NCBI RefSeq assembly: GCF_044542075.1
Contig: NZ_JBITTU010000006.1
Location: 1-64,000, forward strand
DNA: 64,000 nt
Reading direction: 5' to 3'
Origin: Leeuwenhoekiella sp044542075
Lineage (GTDB): Bacteria > Bacteroidota > Bacteroidia > Flavobacteriales > Flavobacteriaceae
Of the stretch, positions 43,225 to 52,895 are shown in pieces. Below the pieces are notes generated by a model, which saw only the letters and a program-made list of their open reading frames with translations, ran no database searches and was not told the origin of the DNA. The position numbers and the translations under genes are program-made. Numbering within the stretch: position 1 is the first letter of the stretch; the number at the start of each line of letters is the position of its first letter.

Positions 43225-45357
43225 CTAGTCTTCAAAACTCTGCATCAAAATTTCTAAGATTGAAATGGCAGCATCACTTATTTTTGAACCGGGACCAAAA
43301 ATGGCTACGGCACCGGTATCAAATAAAAATTGATAATCTTTCCGCGGAATAACACCACCCACTATTACCATTATATCTTCACGATCTAATCGCTTTAATT
43401 CTTGAATTACTTGTGGTACCAGTGTTTTATGGCCTGCTGCTAGCGAACTTATGCCTAGAATATGCACATCATTTTCTACAGCTTGTTTCGCAGCTTCTTT
43501 TGGTGTTTGAAACAAGGGTCCTATATCTACGTCAAAACCTACATCTGCATAACCGGTCGCAACAACTTTAGCCCCGCGATCGTGGCCGTCTTGCCCCATT
43601 TTTGCAATCATAATTCGCGGGCGTCTTCCTTCTAATTCGGCAAAACGATTTGCGAGTTCACGAGCTTTTGCAAAAGCAGGATCTTTTTTAACTTCTTTAC
43701 TATACACGCCTATAAATGATTTTATTTCTGCTTTATACCTCCCAAAAACCGATTCTAAGGCTGTCGAAATTTCACCTAAAGTCGCTCTGTTACGAGCAGC
43801 CTCTACTGCTAAATTTAATAAATTACTGCTTCCTTTTTCTGCAGATTCAGTCAAAGCTGCTAAAGCCTGAGTAACTAATTGTGTATCTCGATTTTCTTTT
43901 ACCTGAGCCAGGCGGTCTAGTTGTGATTTACGCACGGCGTCGTTATCTACCTCAAGGGTGACAATATCATCTTCAGTCTCTAGTTTGTATTTATTGACCC
44001 CCACAATCACGTCACGACCACTATCTATGCGTGCCTGTTTGCGTGCAGCAGCTTCTTCAATTCGTAATTTTGGTATTCCTTTTTCTATTGCTTTAGTCAT
44101 TCCGCCCAGGTCTTCAACTTCTTCAATAAGTTTCCAGGCTTTCTCTGCAATCTCTTGTGTTAACGATTCTACATAATAACTACCGGCCCAAGGGTCTACA
44201 GTACGTGTGATTTCGGTTTCTTTTTGTAAGTAGATCTGTGTATTTCGGGCGATACGCGCAGAAAAGTCGGTGGGCAAAGCGATCGCTTCATCAAGCGCAT
44301 TTGTATGTAAACTTTGAGTACCGCCAAAAACAGCAGCAGCAGCTTCAATAGTTGTGCGTGCAACATTATTAAATGGGTCCTGTTCGGTTAAACTCCATCC
44401 ACTAGTTTGGCAGTGGGTACGTAGCGAAAGAGATTTTTCATTTTTAGGATTGAATTGCTTCACAATTTTAGCCCACAGCATTCGGGCAGCACGCATTTTT
44501 GCAATTTCCATAAAGTGATTCATCCCAATACCCCAAAAGAAGGATAAGCGAGGTGCAAAACTGTCTATACTCATACCCGCGGCTAAGCCTGTTTTTAAAT
44601 ATTCAAGACCATCTGCAAGGGTGTAAGCCAGTTCAATATCTGCTGTAGCACCGGCTTCTTGCATATGGTAGCCCGAAATGGAAATTGTATTGAATTTGGG
44701 CATTTTTGCTGAAGCGTATTCAAAAATATCTGATATAATACGCATCGAAGGAGTAGGCGGGTAGATGTAGGTATTTCTAACCATAAACTCCTTCAAAATA
44801 TCATTTTGTATGGTGCCTTGAAGTTGTTCTGGTTTAACACCTTGCTCTTCTGCAGCAACAATATAAAAAGCCATTATAGGAAGCACGGCACCATTCATCG
44901 TCATCGAGACGCTCATTTTATCTAACGGAATCTGGTCGAAGAGAATCTTCATATCTTCAACCGTATCAATGGCTACACCGGCTTTACCCACATCACCTTC
45001 TACACGCTCGTGATCACTATCATAACCACGATGTGTAGCCAGGTCAAAAGCTACTGAAAGTCCTTTTTGACCGGCCTTTAAATTGCGTCTATAAAAGGCA
45101 TTACTTTCTTCGGCAGTAGAGAATCCTGCGTATTGTCTAATCGTCCACGGCTTACGAACATACATCGTACTGTAAGGACCCCGTAAAAAAGGAGGTATTC
45201 CTGCAGCAAAATCAAGATGCTTTAAATCACTAATGTCGTTAGAAGTATAGTGCTTTTTAATGTGTATTTCTTCTGCAGTAACGTTTGATTCTGCAGTAAC
45301 AGATATGGTTTTATGGTCTGTTTTTAGTTTAAGATGTTGAAGGTTTTTTCTACTCAT
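43225..45357 (-). CDS. scpA: Methylmalonyl-CoA mutase, large (catalytic) subunit
   Basis: Converts methylmalonyl-CoA and succinyl-CoA with adenosylcobalamin. The 710-aa protein has the mutase barrel (about 60-560) and a C-terminal B12-binding domain with DGHDRG (the cobalamin His) in GQDGHDRGAKV and the downstream GILGISSLAAGHKTLVP region. Near-complete length. Overlaps the small-subunit gene by 8 bp. Confidence 0.96.
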   Translation of the reverse strand: MSRKNLQHLKLKTDHKTISVTAESNVTAEEIHIKKHYTSNDISDLKHLDFAAGIPPFLRGPYSTMYVRKPWTIRQYAGFSTAEESNAFYRRNLKAGQKGLSVAFDLATHRGYDSDHERVEGDVGKAGVAIDTVEDMKILFDQIPLDKMSVSMTMNGAVLPIMAFYIVAAEEQGVKPEQLQGTIQNDILKEFMVRNTYIYPPTPSMRIISDIFEYASAKMPKFNTISISGYHMQEAGATADIELAYTLADGLEYLKTGLAAGMSIDSFAPRLSFFWGIGMNHFMEIAKMRAARMLWAKIVKQFNPKNEKSLSLRTHCQTSGWSLTEQDPFNNVARTTIEAAAAVFGGTQSLHTNALDEAIALPTDFSARIARNTQIYLQKETEITRTVDPWAGSYYVESLTQEIAEKAWKLIEEVEDLGGMTKAIEKGIPKLRIEEAAARKQARIDSGRDVIVGVNKYKLETEDDIVTLEVDNDAVRKSQLDRLAQVKENRDTQLVTQALAALTESAEKGSSNLLNLAVEAARNRATLGEISTALESVFGRYKAEIKSFIGVYSKEVKKDPAFAKARELANRFAELEGRRPRIMIAKMGQDGHDRGAKVVATGYADVGFDVDIGPLFQTPKEAAKQAVENDVHILGISSLAAGHKTLVPQVIQELKRLDREDIMVIVGGVIPRKDYQFLFDTGAVAIFGPGSKISDAAISILEILMQSFED

Positions 45358-46711
45358 CCTTTAATCTTTTTTGCTCAACTTCTTCTGCAAGACGTTTTGT
45401 AATTACCGGTTCAATTAATGTTTTACGCGGGTTCATTTTTAGAAAAGGATAAAGATCAAGATCGTGCTTCATACGATCATCAGGATTTTGGTAAGTATTT
45501 GTACCTACTAAAAGTTTTTCGCCTTTATCAAAAGCTTCTTGCTCTTTAGCTGCAGAAGTTTTTATTTTTTTCTGAATTTTTCCTTCTATTAACTGGGTTA
45601 CAAAACCACCACCGGCTTCAATATCTTTAAATAGACTTAAGGCTTGTTCGGCAAATTGCTGCGTTAGATTTTCTATATAATAAGTACCGTCTGCAGGATT
45701 TGAGACCAGGTCAAAATAACTCTCGTGCTTTAGGAGCAACAATTGATTGCGTGCAATACGCTGCCCAAAATCATTAGTTTTATGGTAAATCGCATCGTAA
45801 GCGAGATTGCAAATACTGTCTGCACCGCCCAAAACGGCACTCATACATTCGGTGGTTGTGCGTAACATATTGGTATTATAATCATACAAAACCTTATTGC
45901 GTAATGCCGGTTTAGCAATAATATGACAGGTTTCGGGTAAACCATATTCGCTTGCCAGTGTTGCATAAAGCAAGCGTAGCGCTCTTATTTTTGCAATCTC
46001 AAAGAAATAATTAGAACCTATGGCTACCGTTAATGTAAATAGCTGTTTTTTCAGTAAATCACCATAATGGTTAAAGTACTCATTGGTTTGCGCAAGAAGG
46101 TAAGCCAATTCCTGAATAATTGTAGCCCCGGCGTTATGGTACACTGAAGAATCAATACCTACAACGTTATCGTTTTTTGCGTTTAAAATAAGTTCTTTTA
46201 GCTGGTAGCGATCTTCTCTTAAATCTGAAAACCAATTACCACTACGAGCTAGATTTCCTATAATATCAGTATTCAGAAAACAGGTAAACTCTTTATCCTT
46301 TGTTTTTTCTGATAATGTTGTAAAAAAAAGGACATCTAAGAATGAAAAATTAAAATATAGCGTAAGATTTTGCTGTGGAAGGGTTTCAAGCAATTGATCA
46401 ATGTTAAATTTTTGATCAGCTTTAAACTGAAACGCTTCAACTCCTTTTGAAAGCAGTTCTAATACCTTAAGAGCTGCCGTTTCGGGCTTCTGAATGTAAA
46501 TTTCTTCTGCAATAGACCATCTAGTAGGGTGACCGGGAATTGATATTTCATTTAAATCTTCACGATGATAAAAAGGTTTAATATGTATTCCTTCAGGGCT
46601 AGACCACAACAGTGTTTCGTTATAATCTGCACCTGCCAGATCATATTGTATTTTCTGTTTAAAAGCTTTTGCAGTAACCGGATTAAAATCTGAATATAGG
46701 GAGTTATCCAT
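45350..46711 (-). CDS. mutA: Methylmalonyl-CoA mutase, small subunit
   Basis: A 453-aa paralogue of the catalytic subunit barrel without a B12-binding domain, forming the heterodimer with the large subunit. GGADSICNLAYD and RIARNQLLLLKHESYFD correspond to the large-subunit GGTQSLHTNALDE and RIARNTQIYL. Overlaps ftsB by 8 bp and the large subunit by 8 bp, so the whole group is one operon. Confidence 0.93.
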   Translation of the reverse strand: MDNSLYSDFNPVTAKAFKQKIQYDLAGADYNETLLWSSPEGIHIKPFYHREDLNEISIPGHPTRWSIAEEIYIQKPETAALKVLELLSKGVEAFQFKADQKFNIDQLLETLPQQNLTLYFNFSFLDVLFFTTLSEKTKDKEFTCFLNTDIIGNLARSGNWFSDLREDRYQLKELILNAKNDNVVGIDSSVYHNAGATIIQELAYLLAQTNEYFNHYGDLLKKQLFTLTVAIGSNYFFEIAKIRALRLLYATLASEYGLPETCHIIAKPALRNKVLYDYNTNMLRTTTECMSAVLGGADSICNLAYDAIYHKTNDFGQRIARNQLLLLKHESYFDLVSNPADGTYYIENLTQQFAEQALSLFKDIEAGGGFVTQLIEGKIQKKIKTSAAKEQEAFDKGEKLLVGTNTYQNPDDRMKHDLDLYPFLKMNPRKTLIEPVITKRLAEEVEQKRLKDE

Positions 46712-47042
46712 CGTTTTCTTCTGTTTTTAGGCTGTCTTCATATTCAATGATAAAAATCTCTTCCTTATCTTTTTTCATATAATATTCTTCTCTGGCAAAT
46801 CGCTCAAGTTCTGTACTGTCTTTGAGTTTATTGATTTGCTCACGATCACCTCTTATTTCTTGTTTAAAATAGGCGCGGTTGCCTTCAAGCTTATCAATCT
46901 CGTCATTTAATTCTTTATGAATAAACCACGAGTTGGTGTCAAAAAACACCATCCAAATTGTAAAAATCATTAAGATAAGTACGTATTTGTTTCCCAAAAC
47001 ACGGAACCACTTTTGTTGACGGAGTTTTTTTAATAAAGACAC
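46704..47042 (-). CDS. ftsB: FtsB/DivIC-like septum initiator
   Basis: A 112-aa bitopic membrane protein: one helix (about 17-34) and a periplasmic coiled coil (about 45-80) with FAREEYYMKKDKEE, the DivIC family motif. Part of the divisome with FtsL and FtsQ. In Bacteroidetes it often lies next to udk, as here (16-bp gap). Confidence 0.88.
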   Translation of the reverse strand: MSLLKKLRQQKWFRVLGNKYVLILMIFTIWMVFFDTNSWFIHKELNDEIDKLEGNRAYFKQEIRGDREQINKLKDSTELERFAREEYYMKKDKEEIFIIEYEDSLKTEENDG

Positions 47043-47058
47043 ACTACAGCTAATTTAA

Positions 47059-47667
47059 TTAAACCAATCGTTGATTTATAATACTGCGAACGATATCTAT
47101 CGCCACGTTGTTGTATCGGTTATAAGGTATGATAATATCTGCATACTCTTTAGTAGGTTCTATAAACTGCTGGTGCATAGGTTTAAGAGTAGTCTGGTAA
47201 CGCGTAAGCACTTCTTCTAAATCTCTTCCGCGCTCAGCAATATCACGCTTTAAACGACGTATTAATCGCTCATCTGAATCTGCATGAACGTATATTTTAA
47301 TGTCAAAAAGATCGCGTATTTCGGGGTGGGTAAGTATAAGAATACCTTCTACGATAACCACTTTACGTGGGTGTGTGATAACCTTGTCACTAGTACGATT
47401 ATGTTTTACAAAGGAGTAAACAGGTTGTTCTATTGTCTCGCCTTGCTTTAACAGTTCAAGATGCTGACATAGTAATTCAAAATCAATAGACTTAGGGTGG
47501 TCAAAGTTTATTTTCGTCCGCTCGTCATAACTTAAATGTGAGGTATCTCTATAGTACGAATCCTGAGATATTACTGTAACCTCACCTTCCGGTAATTCCT
47601 GAACAATTTGATTTACCACGGTTGTTTTACCGCTACCGGTACCGCCGGCTATTCCTATAATGAGCAT
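47059..47667 (-). CDS. udk: Uridine kinase
   Basis: Phosphorylates uridine and cytidine in pyrimidine salvage. P-loop GGTGSGKTT (8-16), ISQDSYYRD and NFDHPKSIDF are the standard motifs. The 202-aa length is normal. First gene of the udk-ftsB-mutA-scpA operon; a TATTTTTG box on the minus strand (47684-47691) lies 17-24 bp before the ATG. Confidence 0.96.
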   Translation of the reverse strand: MLIIGIAGGTGSGKTTVVNQIVQELPEGEVTVISQDSYYRDTSHLSYDERTKINFDHPKSIDFELLCQHLELLKQGETIEQPVYSFVKHNRTSDKVITHPRKVVIVEGILILTHPEIRDLFDIKIYVHADSDERLIRRLKRDIAERGRDLEEVLTRYQTTLKPMHQQFIEPTKEYADIIIPYNRYNNVAIDIVRSIINQRLV

Positions 47668-47683
47668 AAAAAATAATTTAGCG

Positions 47684-47691
47684 CAAAAATA
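47684..47691 (-). promoter_or_regulatory. -7 box of the udk operon
   Basis: Reads TATTTTTG on the minus strand, close to the udk start; no TTG at the expected distance. Confidence 0.4.
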
Positions 47692-47746
47692 GGAAACTTA
47701 ACGCACTAAGTGCATCATAGTGATTGCCGCTTATTCACAAAATGAA

Positions 47747-47787
47747 AAAGCACCTTCAAATAGGGATTAGAAGATGCTTAGTGCTTT
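47747..47787 (-). terminator. Terminator of the YeeE/YedE pair
   Basis: Stem AAAGCAC (47747-47753) / GTGCTTT (47781-47787) with inner CTTC/GAAG pairing and a T run on the minus strand. Confidence 0.6.
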
Positions 47788-47826
47788 ATATTAAGATAAA
47801 TACCGTTTGAGGATAGGTTTCAGATA

Positions 47827-48240
47827 TTAATGCGGAAGTTTATGTTTAACAATTCCGTAGATAAACGTACCCAGAAGGGCTCCTAATATCACGATTAAAA
47901 TAGATACATATCCTGCACCAGCGAGTACATACATAGGCCCGGGGCAGGCACCTGCCAATGCCCATCCTAAACCAAATAAAACTCCACCTATGGCATAACG
48001 CGCAACACTTTTATTTTTAGGCACTAAGTGCATATCCTGACCTTTTATTGCTTTTATATTAAAGCGTTTTATGATTTGAACACCTATTACGCCCAGAGCT
48101 AAAGCAGAACCTATAATACCATACATATGAAAGGATCCAAATTCAAACATTTCAAAAATGCGAAACCAGGAAGCTGCTTCAGACTTATACATCACGATAC
48201 CAAAAAAAGTACCTATTATTAGATAAATTATTGTTTTCAT
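47827..48240 (-). CDS. YeeE/YedE-family sulfur transporter, C-terminal-half protein (DUF6691)
   Basis: A 137-aa membrane protein forming half of a YeeE/YedE thiosulfate-type transporter. GWALAGACPGPMYVLAGAGY carries the conserved Cys in a GACPGP motif. The family takes up thiosulfate or related sulfur species; the pair is split into two genes here, as in many proteobacteria and Bacteroidetes. Coupled to the other half at base 48240. Confidence 0.88.
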   Translation of the reverse strand: MKTIIYLIIGTFFGIVMYKSEAASWFRIFEMFEFGSFHMYGIIGSALALGVIGVQIIKRFNIKAIKGQDMHLVPKNKSVARYAIGGVLFGLGWALAGACPGPMYVLAGAGYVSILIVILGALLGTFIYGIVKHKLPH

Positions 48241-48797
48241 TATGCAAAAATTAGGGGATAAATAAAATGAATCATAACTAGCCCTCCTACAAAAAAGCCT
48301 ATAACTGCAATAAGAGATGGTATTTGTAAATTACTCAAACCTGAAATAGCGTGACCACTGGTACAGCCTCCTGCGTAACGAGCTCCAAAACCCACAAGAA
48401 AACCACCAATTATTAGAATAAACCAGTTTACAGGATTGCTCAAAGCTTCTAAACTAAAAATTTCGGTAGGTAAGTAGGCTTCTCCAGCGCTGTTAATTCC
48501 ATATCCCTTTAGCGTAGTAATTACATCAGGAGCAAGTTCAACCGTATTGTTTGACATAAATTGCGAAGCAAGAAAACCACCTATAACAGCACCTACCATT
48601 ACGGTAAGATTCCATTTTTCTTTTTTCCAATTAAATTTAAAAAAATCTGATGCTTTACCTGCACCTGTAGCAGAGCATAAGGTTCTAAGATTTGAAGACA
48701 TCCCAAATTGTTTACCTGCGTAAAGAAGTAAAAACATTGTGAGGGCAATTAAAGGACCGGCAACATACCAGGGCCAGGGATTATAAATCCAATTCAT
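48240..48797 (-). CDS. YeeE/YedE-family sulfur transporter, N-terminal-half protein
   Basis: A 185-aa membrane protein with GFGARYAGGCTSGHAISGLS near the C-terminus, the conserved GGCTSGH cysteine motif of the family. With the following gene it forms the two-gene transporter. A perfect inverted repeat (48874-48887) lies 77-90 bp upstream and resembles one before the MBL-rhodanese gene. Confidence 0.88.
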   Translation of the reverse strand: MNWIYNPWPWYVAGPLIALTMFLLLYAGKQFGMSSNLRTLCSATGAGKASDFFKFNWKKEKWNLTVMVGAVIGGFLASQFMSNNTVELAPDVITTLKGYGINSAGEAYLPTEIFSLEALSNPVNWFILIIGGFLVGFGARYAGGCTSGHAISGLSNLQIPSLIAVIGFFVGGLVMIHFIYPLIFA

Positions 48798-49087
48798 ATT
48801 TAGGCTTTAATAGGGTTTAGTATATAACTGTCTATAAGTCGTGCAAAGAACAATAAACTTGCAATAGGCGTACGTAACCTGAGTTACACATATATTGAAA
48901 TGAAAATTTTTAGCATCATTAATTTGCTAAATACAGAATTAAATGCTTTTAATTTTGAATACATTAATTGTGTTAAAGAAATCTGATTTTTAGATGTTAA
49001 CCTATTAAATTAATCGAAATTGGTATCTGTAAATTTAAAAGTTGAGAGTAGCAATAACACTCCCAAACGCATTAATATATATAAACT
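48798..49087. other. Divergent intergenic region
   Basis: Holds the promoters of the YeeE pair (minus) and the transglutaminase gene (plus). The only clear element is the GTAAC-N4-GTTAC palindrome at 48874-48887. Confidence 0.45.
48874..48887. promoter_or_regulatory. Candidate operator GTAAC-N4-GTTAC upstream of the YeeE pair
   Basis: GTAACCTGAGTTAC, a perfect 5-4-5 inverted repeat with the spacing typical of Crp/Fnr sites. A near copy, GTAACCTTTGATAC, lies before the MBL-rhodanese gene (54281-54294), and a Crp/Fnr gene sits between the two loci. Confidence 0.5.
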
Positions 49088-49879
49088 ATGCGACTACGTA
49101 TAACCTGTAATTTGAAGTTTGAAATAGTTGTTCCTACTCCGTTTATTCTTATGCTGAGACCTCGTAGTGGAAGTCAGCAGTGGGTAGAACGGCAAGAGTA
49201 CGATATTAAGCCTAGTACACGCGTTAACGAGTTTACAGATGATTATGGCAATTTATGTCAGCGATTGGTAGCGCAGGAAGGCCTATTTTCAATAGCCACA
49301 ACCTCAGATGTGGTTACTTCAGAATACAGTGATCAGGATTTTGGGGCTCCTTTTGTTGAAATTCAAAATTTACCAGATTCTATATTGAGTTATTTATTAC
49401 CCAGCAGGTATTGTGAATCTGATTGTTTTAATGATCTCGCTGTTACAATTACTCAGGGTCAGTTACCCGGTTATAATCAAGTGGCTACAATCACAGATTG
49501 GTTACGTATTAACATAAGTTATATACCCGGTAGTAATAATGAACCACTATCTGCAATTCAAGTAAACAATAAGCGCTTTGGGGTATGCAGAGATTTAGCT
49601 CATTTAGGAATTGCATTGTGTCGTAGCTTAAGTATTCCTGCACGTATTGTAGTGGGGTACTTAAACAACTTACAACCTATGGATATGCACGCATGGTTTG
49701 AAGCTTATATAGGGAACAGATGGTATACTTTTGACGCTACGCAGAACGGAGCGGCAGGAGGTTATGTCATCATGGGTTTAGGGCGTGATGCCGCAGATGT
49801 GGCTGTTTTTAACCAATTTGGGCCATCTGTATTCCCCTATGAACAGCTTGTGAAAGTTGAGCGTATTGCTGAATTTTAA
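49088..49879 (+). CDS. Transglutaminase-like family protein
   Basis: A 263-aa protein with an N-terminal beta-rich domain (about 1-80) and a transglutaminase-like papain-fold core (about 150-235): catalytic Cys in VCRDLAHLGIAL, His in DMHAWFEAY and Asp in TFDATQ. There is no signal peptide. Similar proteins are common and their activity (protease or isopeptide formation) is not settled. Single gene. Confidence 0.85.
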   Translation: MRLRITCNLKFEIVVPTPFILMLRPRSGSQQWVERQEYDIKPSTRVNEFTDDYGNLCQRLVAQEGLFSIATTSDVVTSEYSDQDFGAPFVEIQNLPDSILSYLLPSRYCESDCFNDLAVTITQGQLPGYNQVATITDWLRINISYIPGSNNEPLSAIQVNNKRFGVCRDLAHLGIALCRSLSIPARIVVGYLNNLQPMDMHAWFEAYIGNRWYTFDATQNGAAGGYVIMGLGRDAADVAVFNQFGPSVFPYEQLVKVERIAEF

Positions 49880-49956
49880 TTAGATAAGTTACCTTAACAG
49901 ATAGATTGAGCATACGCTGATCTACATTAGTTTTTTGGTCTAAAAATTGCCAATAT

Positions 49957-51183
49957 TTATTTATTAAATATAGAATAGCCAAATATTAGAGAAGTACCTC
50001 TAAAGTTAGAATCCCAATTAGGGTAAACACCTAATAGATTTCGTTTTACGTCATGTCTTAATTCTATACTGTATCTATCTTTAAATTTATAACCTAATCC
50101 CAAAGCTAAATTGGGATTACTCTTAATATCTAACGATGTTTTATTTCTACCTTCACTTCGTTCAAAATCTACTGAAGAACCAAAATCTATACTGAATTGA
50201 TACAGTACGTTTACAAATAATTTTGAATTGTTAATTAGAAATAAATAATGTCTTAAACCTAAAGGTATTTCAACACTTTTATAGTCGACGGTACTTGTCA
50301 ACTCTGTATTAAAACCTTCATTAGGATCAAAATATTTAGATTTATAAGATTGATAGGTAGGCTCTAGCGTTATTGCCCATTTATTATTATTAAATGGAAG
50401 AATAAATTCTGCTTCAACACCCAGTCTTAATGAGAGTTCATTTTTAAACTCGGTATCTCTGTCATTTCTAGAAGAATTTTCAATAGATAAGGCGCTTGAT
50501 TTTAAACCCGGTCTAAGGGTTAAATTAAATTTATCGCGCTCGGGCTCTAGTTCTGCAACTTGAAAATCTGGGTTTATACACTTATTGTAATCAACAAAGT
50601 AATTTATAAGATCATGCTTGCCGTACTCTAAATTTTCTAAATCTGAACTCTTCTTGTTTTTACAATTTACCTCGTTAAAGAGTTGTTGTAAATAATAGTT
50701 GTTCGATCCTAATTTACTGTTTGTGGTTAGGTATTGCTTATAAATTAACTGCTTAATTTCTGAATTTTTGGTACTAAAAAAATAACGACTTAGTTGACCC
50801 TCACGATAAAAGTAAAGATTCGCATCACCTTCAACGAGTATTTTTAATAAAACGGTCTCATTACTAAATTCAGGTTCGCGGTTTTCATTAAGATCTTTAA
50901 TTTTATTACTTGTTTTATCAATATCTACAGAGGCTTTGACATATTTAGACTTATTAATAACTGAAAATTCTTTGATATTAGCAATTACAGCCTTTTGAAT
51001 ATCACCATTATCGGTAAGCATATATTCAATCTCTGTAGGATTATTGTTCCAATCATAGTTTTTGATTAAGCATTCAATTTTATTTCCAGAATTATTTATA
51101 AAGTATCCATTTTCAAATGACGTTTGGGCAAAGCATTGAACTCCTGTCATTAAAGTAAATACGAGAAAAGTAATTTTTGACAT
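49957..51183 (-). CDS. Outer-membrane beta-barrel hypothetical protein
   Basis: A 408-aa exported protein: signal peptide (about 1-19, QCFAQ), an N-terminal domain (about 20-200) with several FSV/YFF strands, and a C-terminal barrel (about 215-408) with repeated amphipathic strands and a terminal FGYSIFNK. It resembles the PorT/outer-membrane-beta-barrel hypotheticals frequent in Bacteroidetes. Function unknown; no SusC/D partner nearby. Confidence 0.75.
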   Translation of the reverse strand: MSKITFLVFTLMTGVQCFAQTSFENGYFINNSGNKIECLIKNYDWNNNPTEIEYMLTDNGDIQKAVIANIKEFSVINKSKYVKASVDIDKTSNKIKDLNENREPEFSNETVLLKILVEGDANLYFYREGQLSRYFFSTKNSEIKQLIYKQYLTTNSKLGSNNYYLQQLFNEVNCKNKKSSDLENLEYGKHDLINYFVDYNKCINPDFQVAELEPERDKFNLTLRPGLKSSALSIENSSRNDRDTEFKNELSLRLGVEAEFILPFNNNKWAITLEPTYQSYKSKYFDPNEGFNTELTSTVDYKSVEIPLGLRHYLFLINNSKLFVNVLYQFSIDFGSSVDFERSEGRNKTSLDIKSNPNLALGLGYKFKDRYSIELRHDVKRNLLGVYPNWDSNFRGTSLIFGYSIFNK

Positions 51184-51674
51184 TTTTTAATTTACAGTTA
51201 ATTATTAAAAATAATAATCACGAAAATAGGATTAATTATAGTTTGATAATTATTGAATTCTGTAAAACTTAAAATTTATGGAGTTATACAAATGCTATTG
51301 CCATTTATTTTAATTCTAATACTTACTCTGAAAGTCTTTTAAATTTTATCTGTCACAACAATTATTAGCGTAAGCAGAGTCATTTAAACTCAAAAAGGCA
51401 ACGGAAAAATGATATATCAATTTCCGTTGCCTAAGCTCATAAATAGATTGCTTAATGATTTTACTTTAGCATTAAGAGTATCTAATTTTTCTAATTATAG
51501 GGATATATTGAAGTAAGTAATTACTTTTTATGAACTGTTTCTGCATTTGTTGCAGTATTTATTATGATTTTTTTTAGCTCAAAGCAGGAGATTAATCAAG
51601 CTTTTAAAACATAACTAAATGAAAATATTAATGTTCAAAATTTAGCGTAGTGTGAGCTAATGATATTAGTTACT
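51184..51674. other. Intergenic region with a strong hairpin
   Basis: No gene is supported. The main element is the 12-bp stem at 51396-51432. The stretch 51433-51674, between that hairpin and the DoxX gene, is AT-rich and could be a long 3' UTR or contain an unrecognised small RNA. Confidence 0.45.
51396..51432 (-). terminator. Strong hairpin, probable terminator far downstream of doxX
   Basis: Perfect stem AGGCAACGGAAA (51396-51407) / TTTCCGTTGCCT (51421-51432) with a 13-nt loop, followed on the minus strand by T residues. It is about 240 bp past the DoxX stop. Confidence 0.65.
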
Positions 51675-52082
51675 TTAGTTCTTTACCAGAACGGATGATT
51701 TTTTTCTTCTACCCCAAATAATAAATAAAGCGATGCCCATTAAAAAAATATTCATTCCTATGGCTGTAAATTCACCTCTTGATGCGTGAAATATTGCGGC
51801 AAAAACCATTACCAGCGCTAAGCCCATAGCTGCCCAGATAGTAAGAGCAGGTTTTAACTTAAATACCGCAGGTAGAACTAAACCAAGACCTCCTAAAATC
51901 TCCGTGAAGCCTATAAACCTAACTAAACTGAGTGGAGTAGAAGTAACCCAGGGTAACGAATCTGCTAAGACTTCAACAGGTTGTGAGATTTTCATCATTC
52001 CTGCCATAATAAACATTGCGGCTAATAGTCCTTGCGCTATCCATAATATAATGTTTAATGCTTTGTTTTTTTGATTTACCAT
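51675..52082 (-). CDS. DoxX-family membrane protein
   Basis: A 135-aa protein with four predicted helices, matching the DoxX family (GMMKISQPVEVLADSLPW and GFTEILGGLGLVLP). The family includes subunits of thiosulfate:quinone oxidoreductase, although many members have no known role. Between a Crp/Fnr regulator and sulfur genes, a redox role in sulfur metabolism is plausible. Confidence 0.85.
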   Translation of the reverse strand: MVNQKNKALNIILWIAQGLLAAMFIMAGMMKISQPVEVLADSLPWVTSTPLSLVRFIGFTEILGGLGLVLPAVFKLKPALTIWAAMGLALVMVFAAIFHASRGEFTAIGMNIFLMGIALFIIWGRRKKSSVLVKN

Positions 52083-52139
52083 TTTAAAATTCTTTTAGAT
52101 TAGTAGCGCACAAAATTGAAGCAGAAAAGATTATCTAAA

Positions 52140-52155
52140 CTTAAGATATCTTAAG
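52140..52155. promoter_or_regulatory. 16-bp perfect palindrome between doxX and the regulator gene
   Basis: CTTAAGATATCTTAAG, 58 bp upstream of the DoxX start and 14 bp after the regulator stop. Candidate operator for the Crp/Fnr protein or a weak terminator. AT-rich, so chance is not excluded. Confidence 0.4.
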
Positions 52156-52169
52156 AAATGGAAATTGCA

Positions 52170-52688
52170 TTATTTTTTAGCCAGTTTACGTCTTATTTCG
52201 CTTAAATATTCTGGAGTAATTCCTATATAAGAAGCTATTAATTTTAGAGGAAGTCGTTGAATTAATGTAGGATACGTATTTGTAAAATCAAGATAACGCT
52301 GTTCTGCAGTAGAACTTAATAAGCCTATAACCCTTTTATTAGTAGCAATTAAATTATTGCGCAATTTAGTAGCCATCTCTACAATACTGTCTTTGTCTAA
52401 ATCGCTAATTTCTTTAAAATCAGATTTGTTCATTTCTAAAATTTCAGAATCTTCTACAGCCTCTATACACACAATCGCTGGTATTTGATTTGTAAAACTG
52501 TCTAAATCTGTAATTAACCAGGATTCTGGTGCAAATTGTAAAATGTGCTCTTTCCCGGTATTATCAAGTGTGTAACTTTTTAAACAACCTTTTTTCACCA
52601 AAAAACCTTGAGTTGCTACAGACCCTTGCTCTAATAAAATAGTTCCCTTTGAAACGAAAATTTGATTTTTACCTTCTAAATTTTTCAT
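52170..52688 (-). CDS. Crp/Fnr-family transcriptional regulator
   Basis: A 172-aa protein, slightly short at the N-terminus for the family. Sensor-like domain (about 10-95; VKKGCLKSYTLDNTGKEHILQFAPESW) and winged helix (about 125-172; LIASYIGITPEYLSEIRRKLAKK). No FNR cysteines. Its neighbours (DoxX, MBL-rhodanese) point to sulfur or redox control. Confidence 0.85.
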   Translation of the reverse strand: MKNLEGKNQIFVSKGTILLEQGSVATQGFLVKKGCLKSYTLDNTGKEHILQFAPESWLITDLDSFTNQIPAIVCIEAVEDSEILEMNKSDFKEISDLDKDSIVEMATKLRNNLIATNKRVIGLLSSTAEQRYLDFTNTYPTLIQRLPLKLIASYIGITPEYLSEIRRKLAKK

Positions 52689-52895
52689 TTTGTATATTTC
52701 ATATCGATAGAATCGCTAAAACTAAAAGAAAAAAATAAATAAGACCAGATTAACGATTATCAAAGCAGACATTTTGAATGCTGTTAGACCTTCTTTTTAA
52801 CTAACTTATTTACCTTAAATGGAGTTGTTTATTTACAGGTTTTATTCACAACCCTAATGCTAACTGCAGAATATATGAGACTTCCTGTACCGATA

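Noticed and set aside
51530..51577. 15-codon plus-strand frame with four cysteines (MNCFCICC)
   Set aside because: Too short, no leader, no neighbour that could act on it; probably chance in AT-rich DNA.
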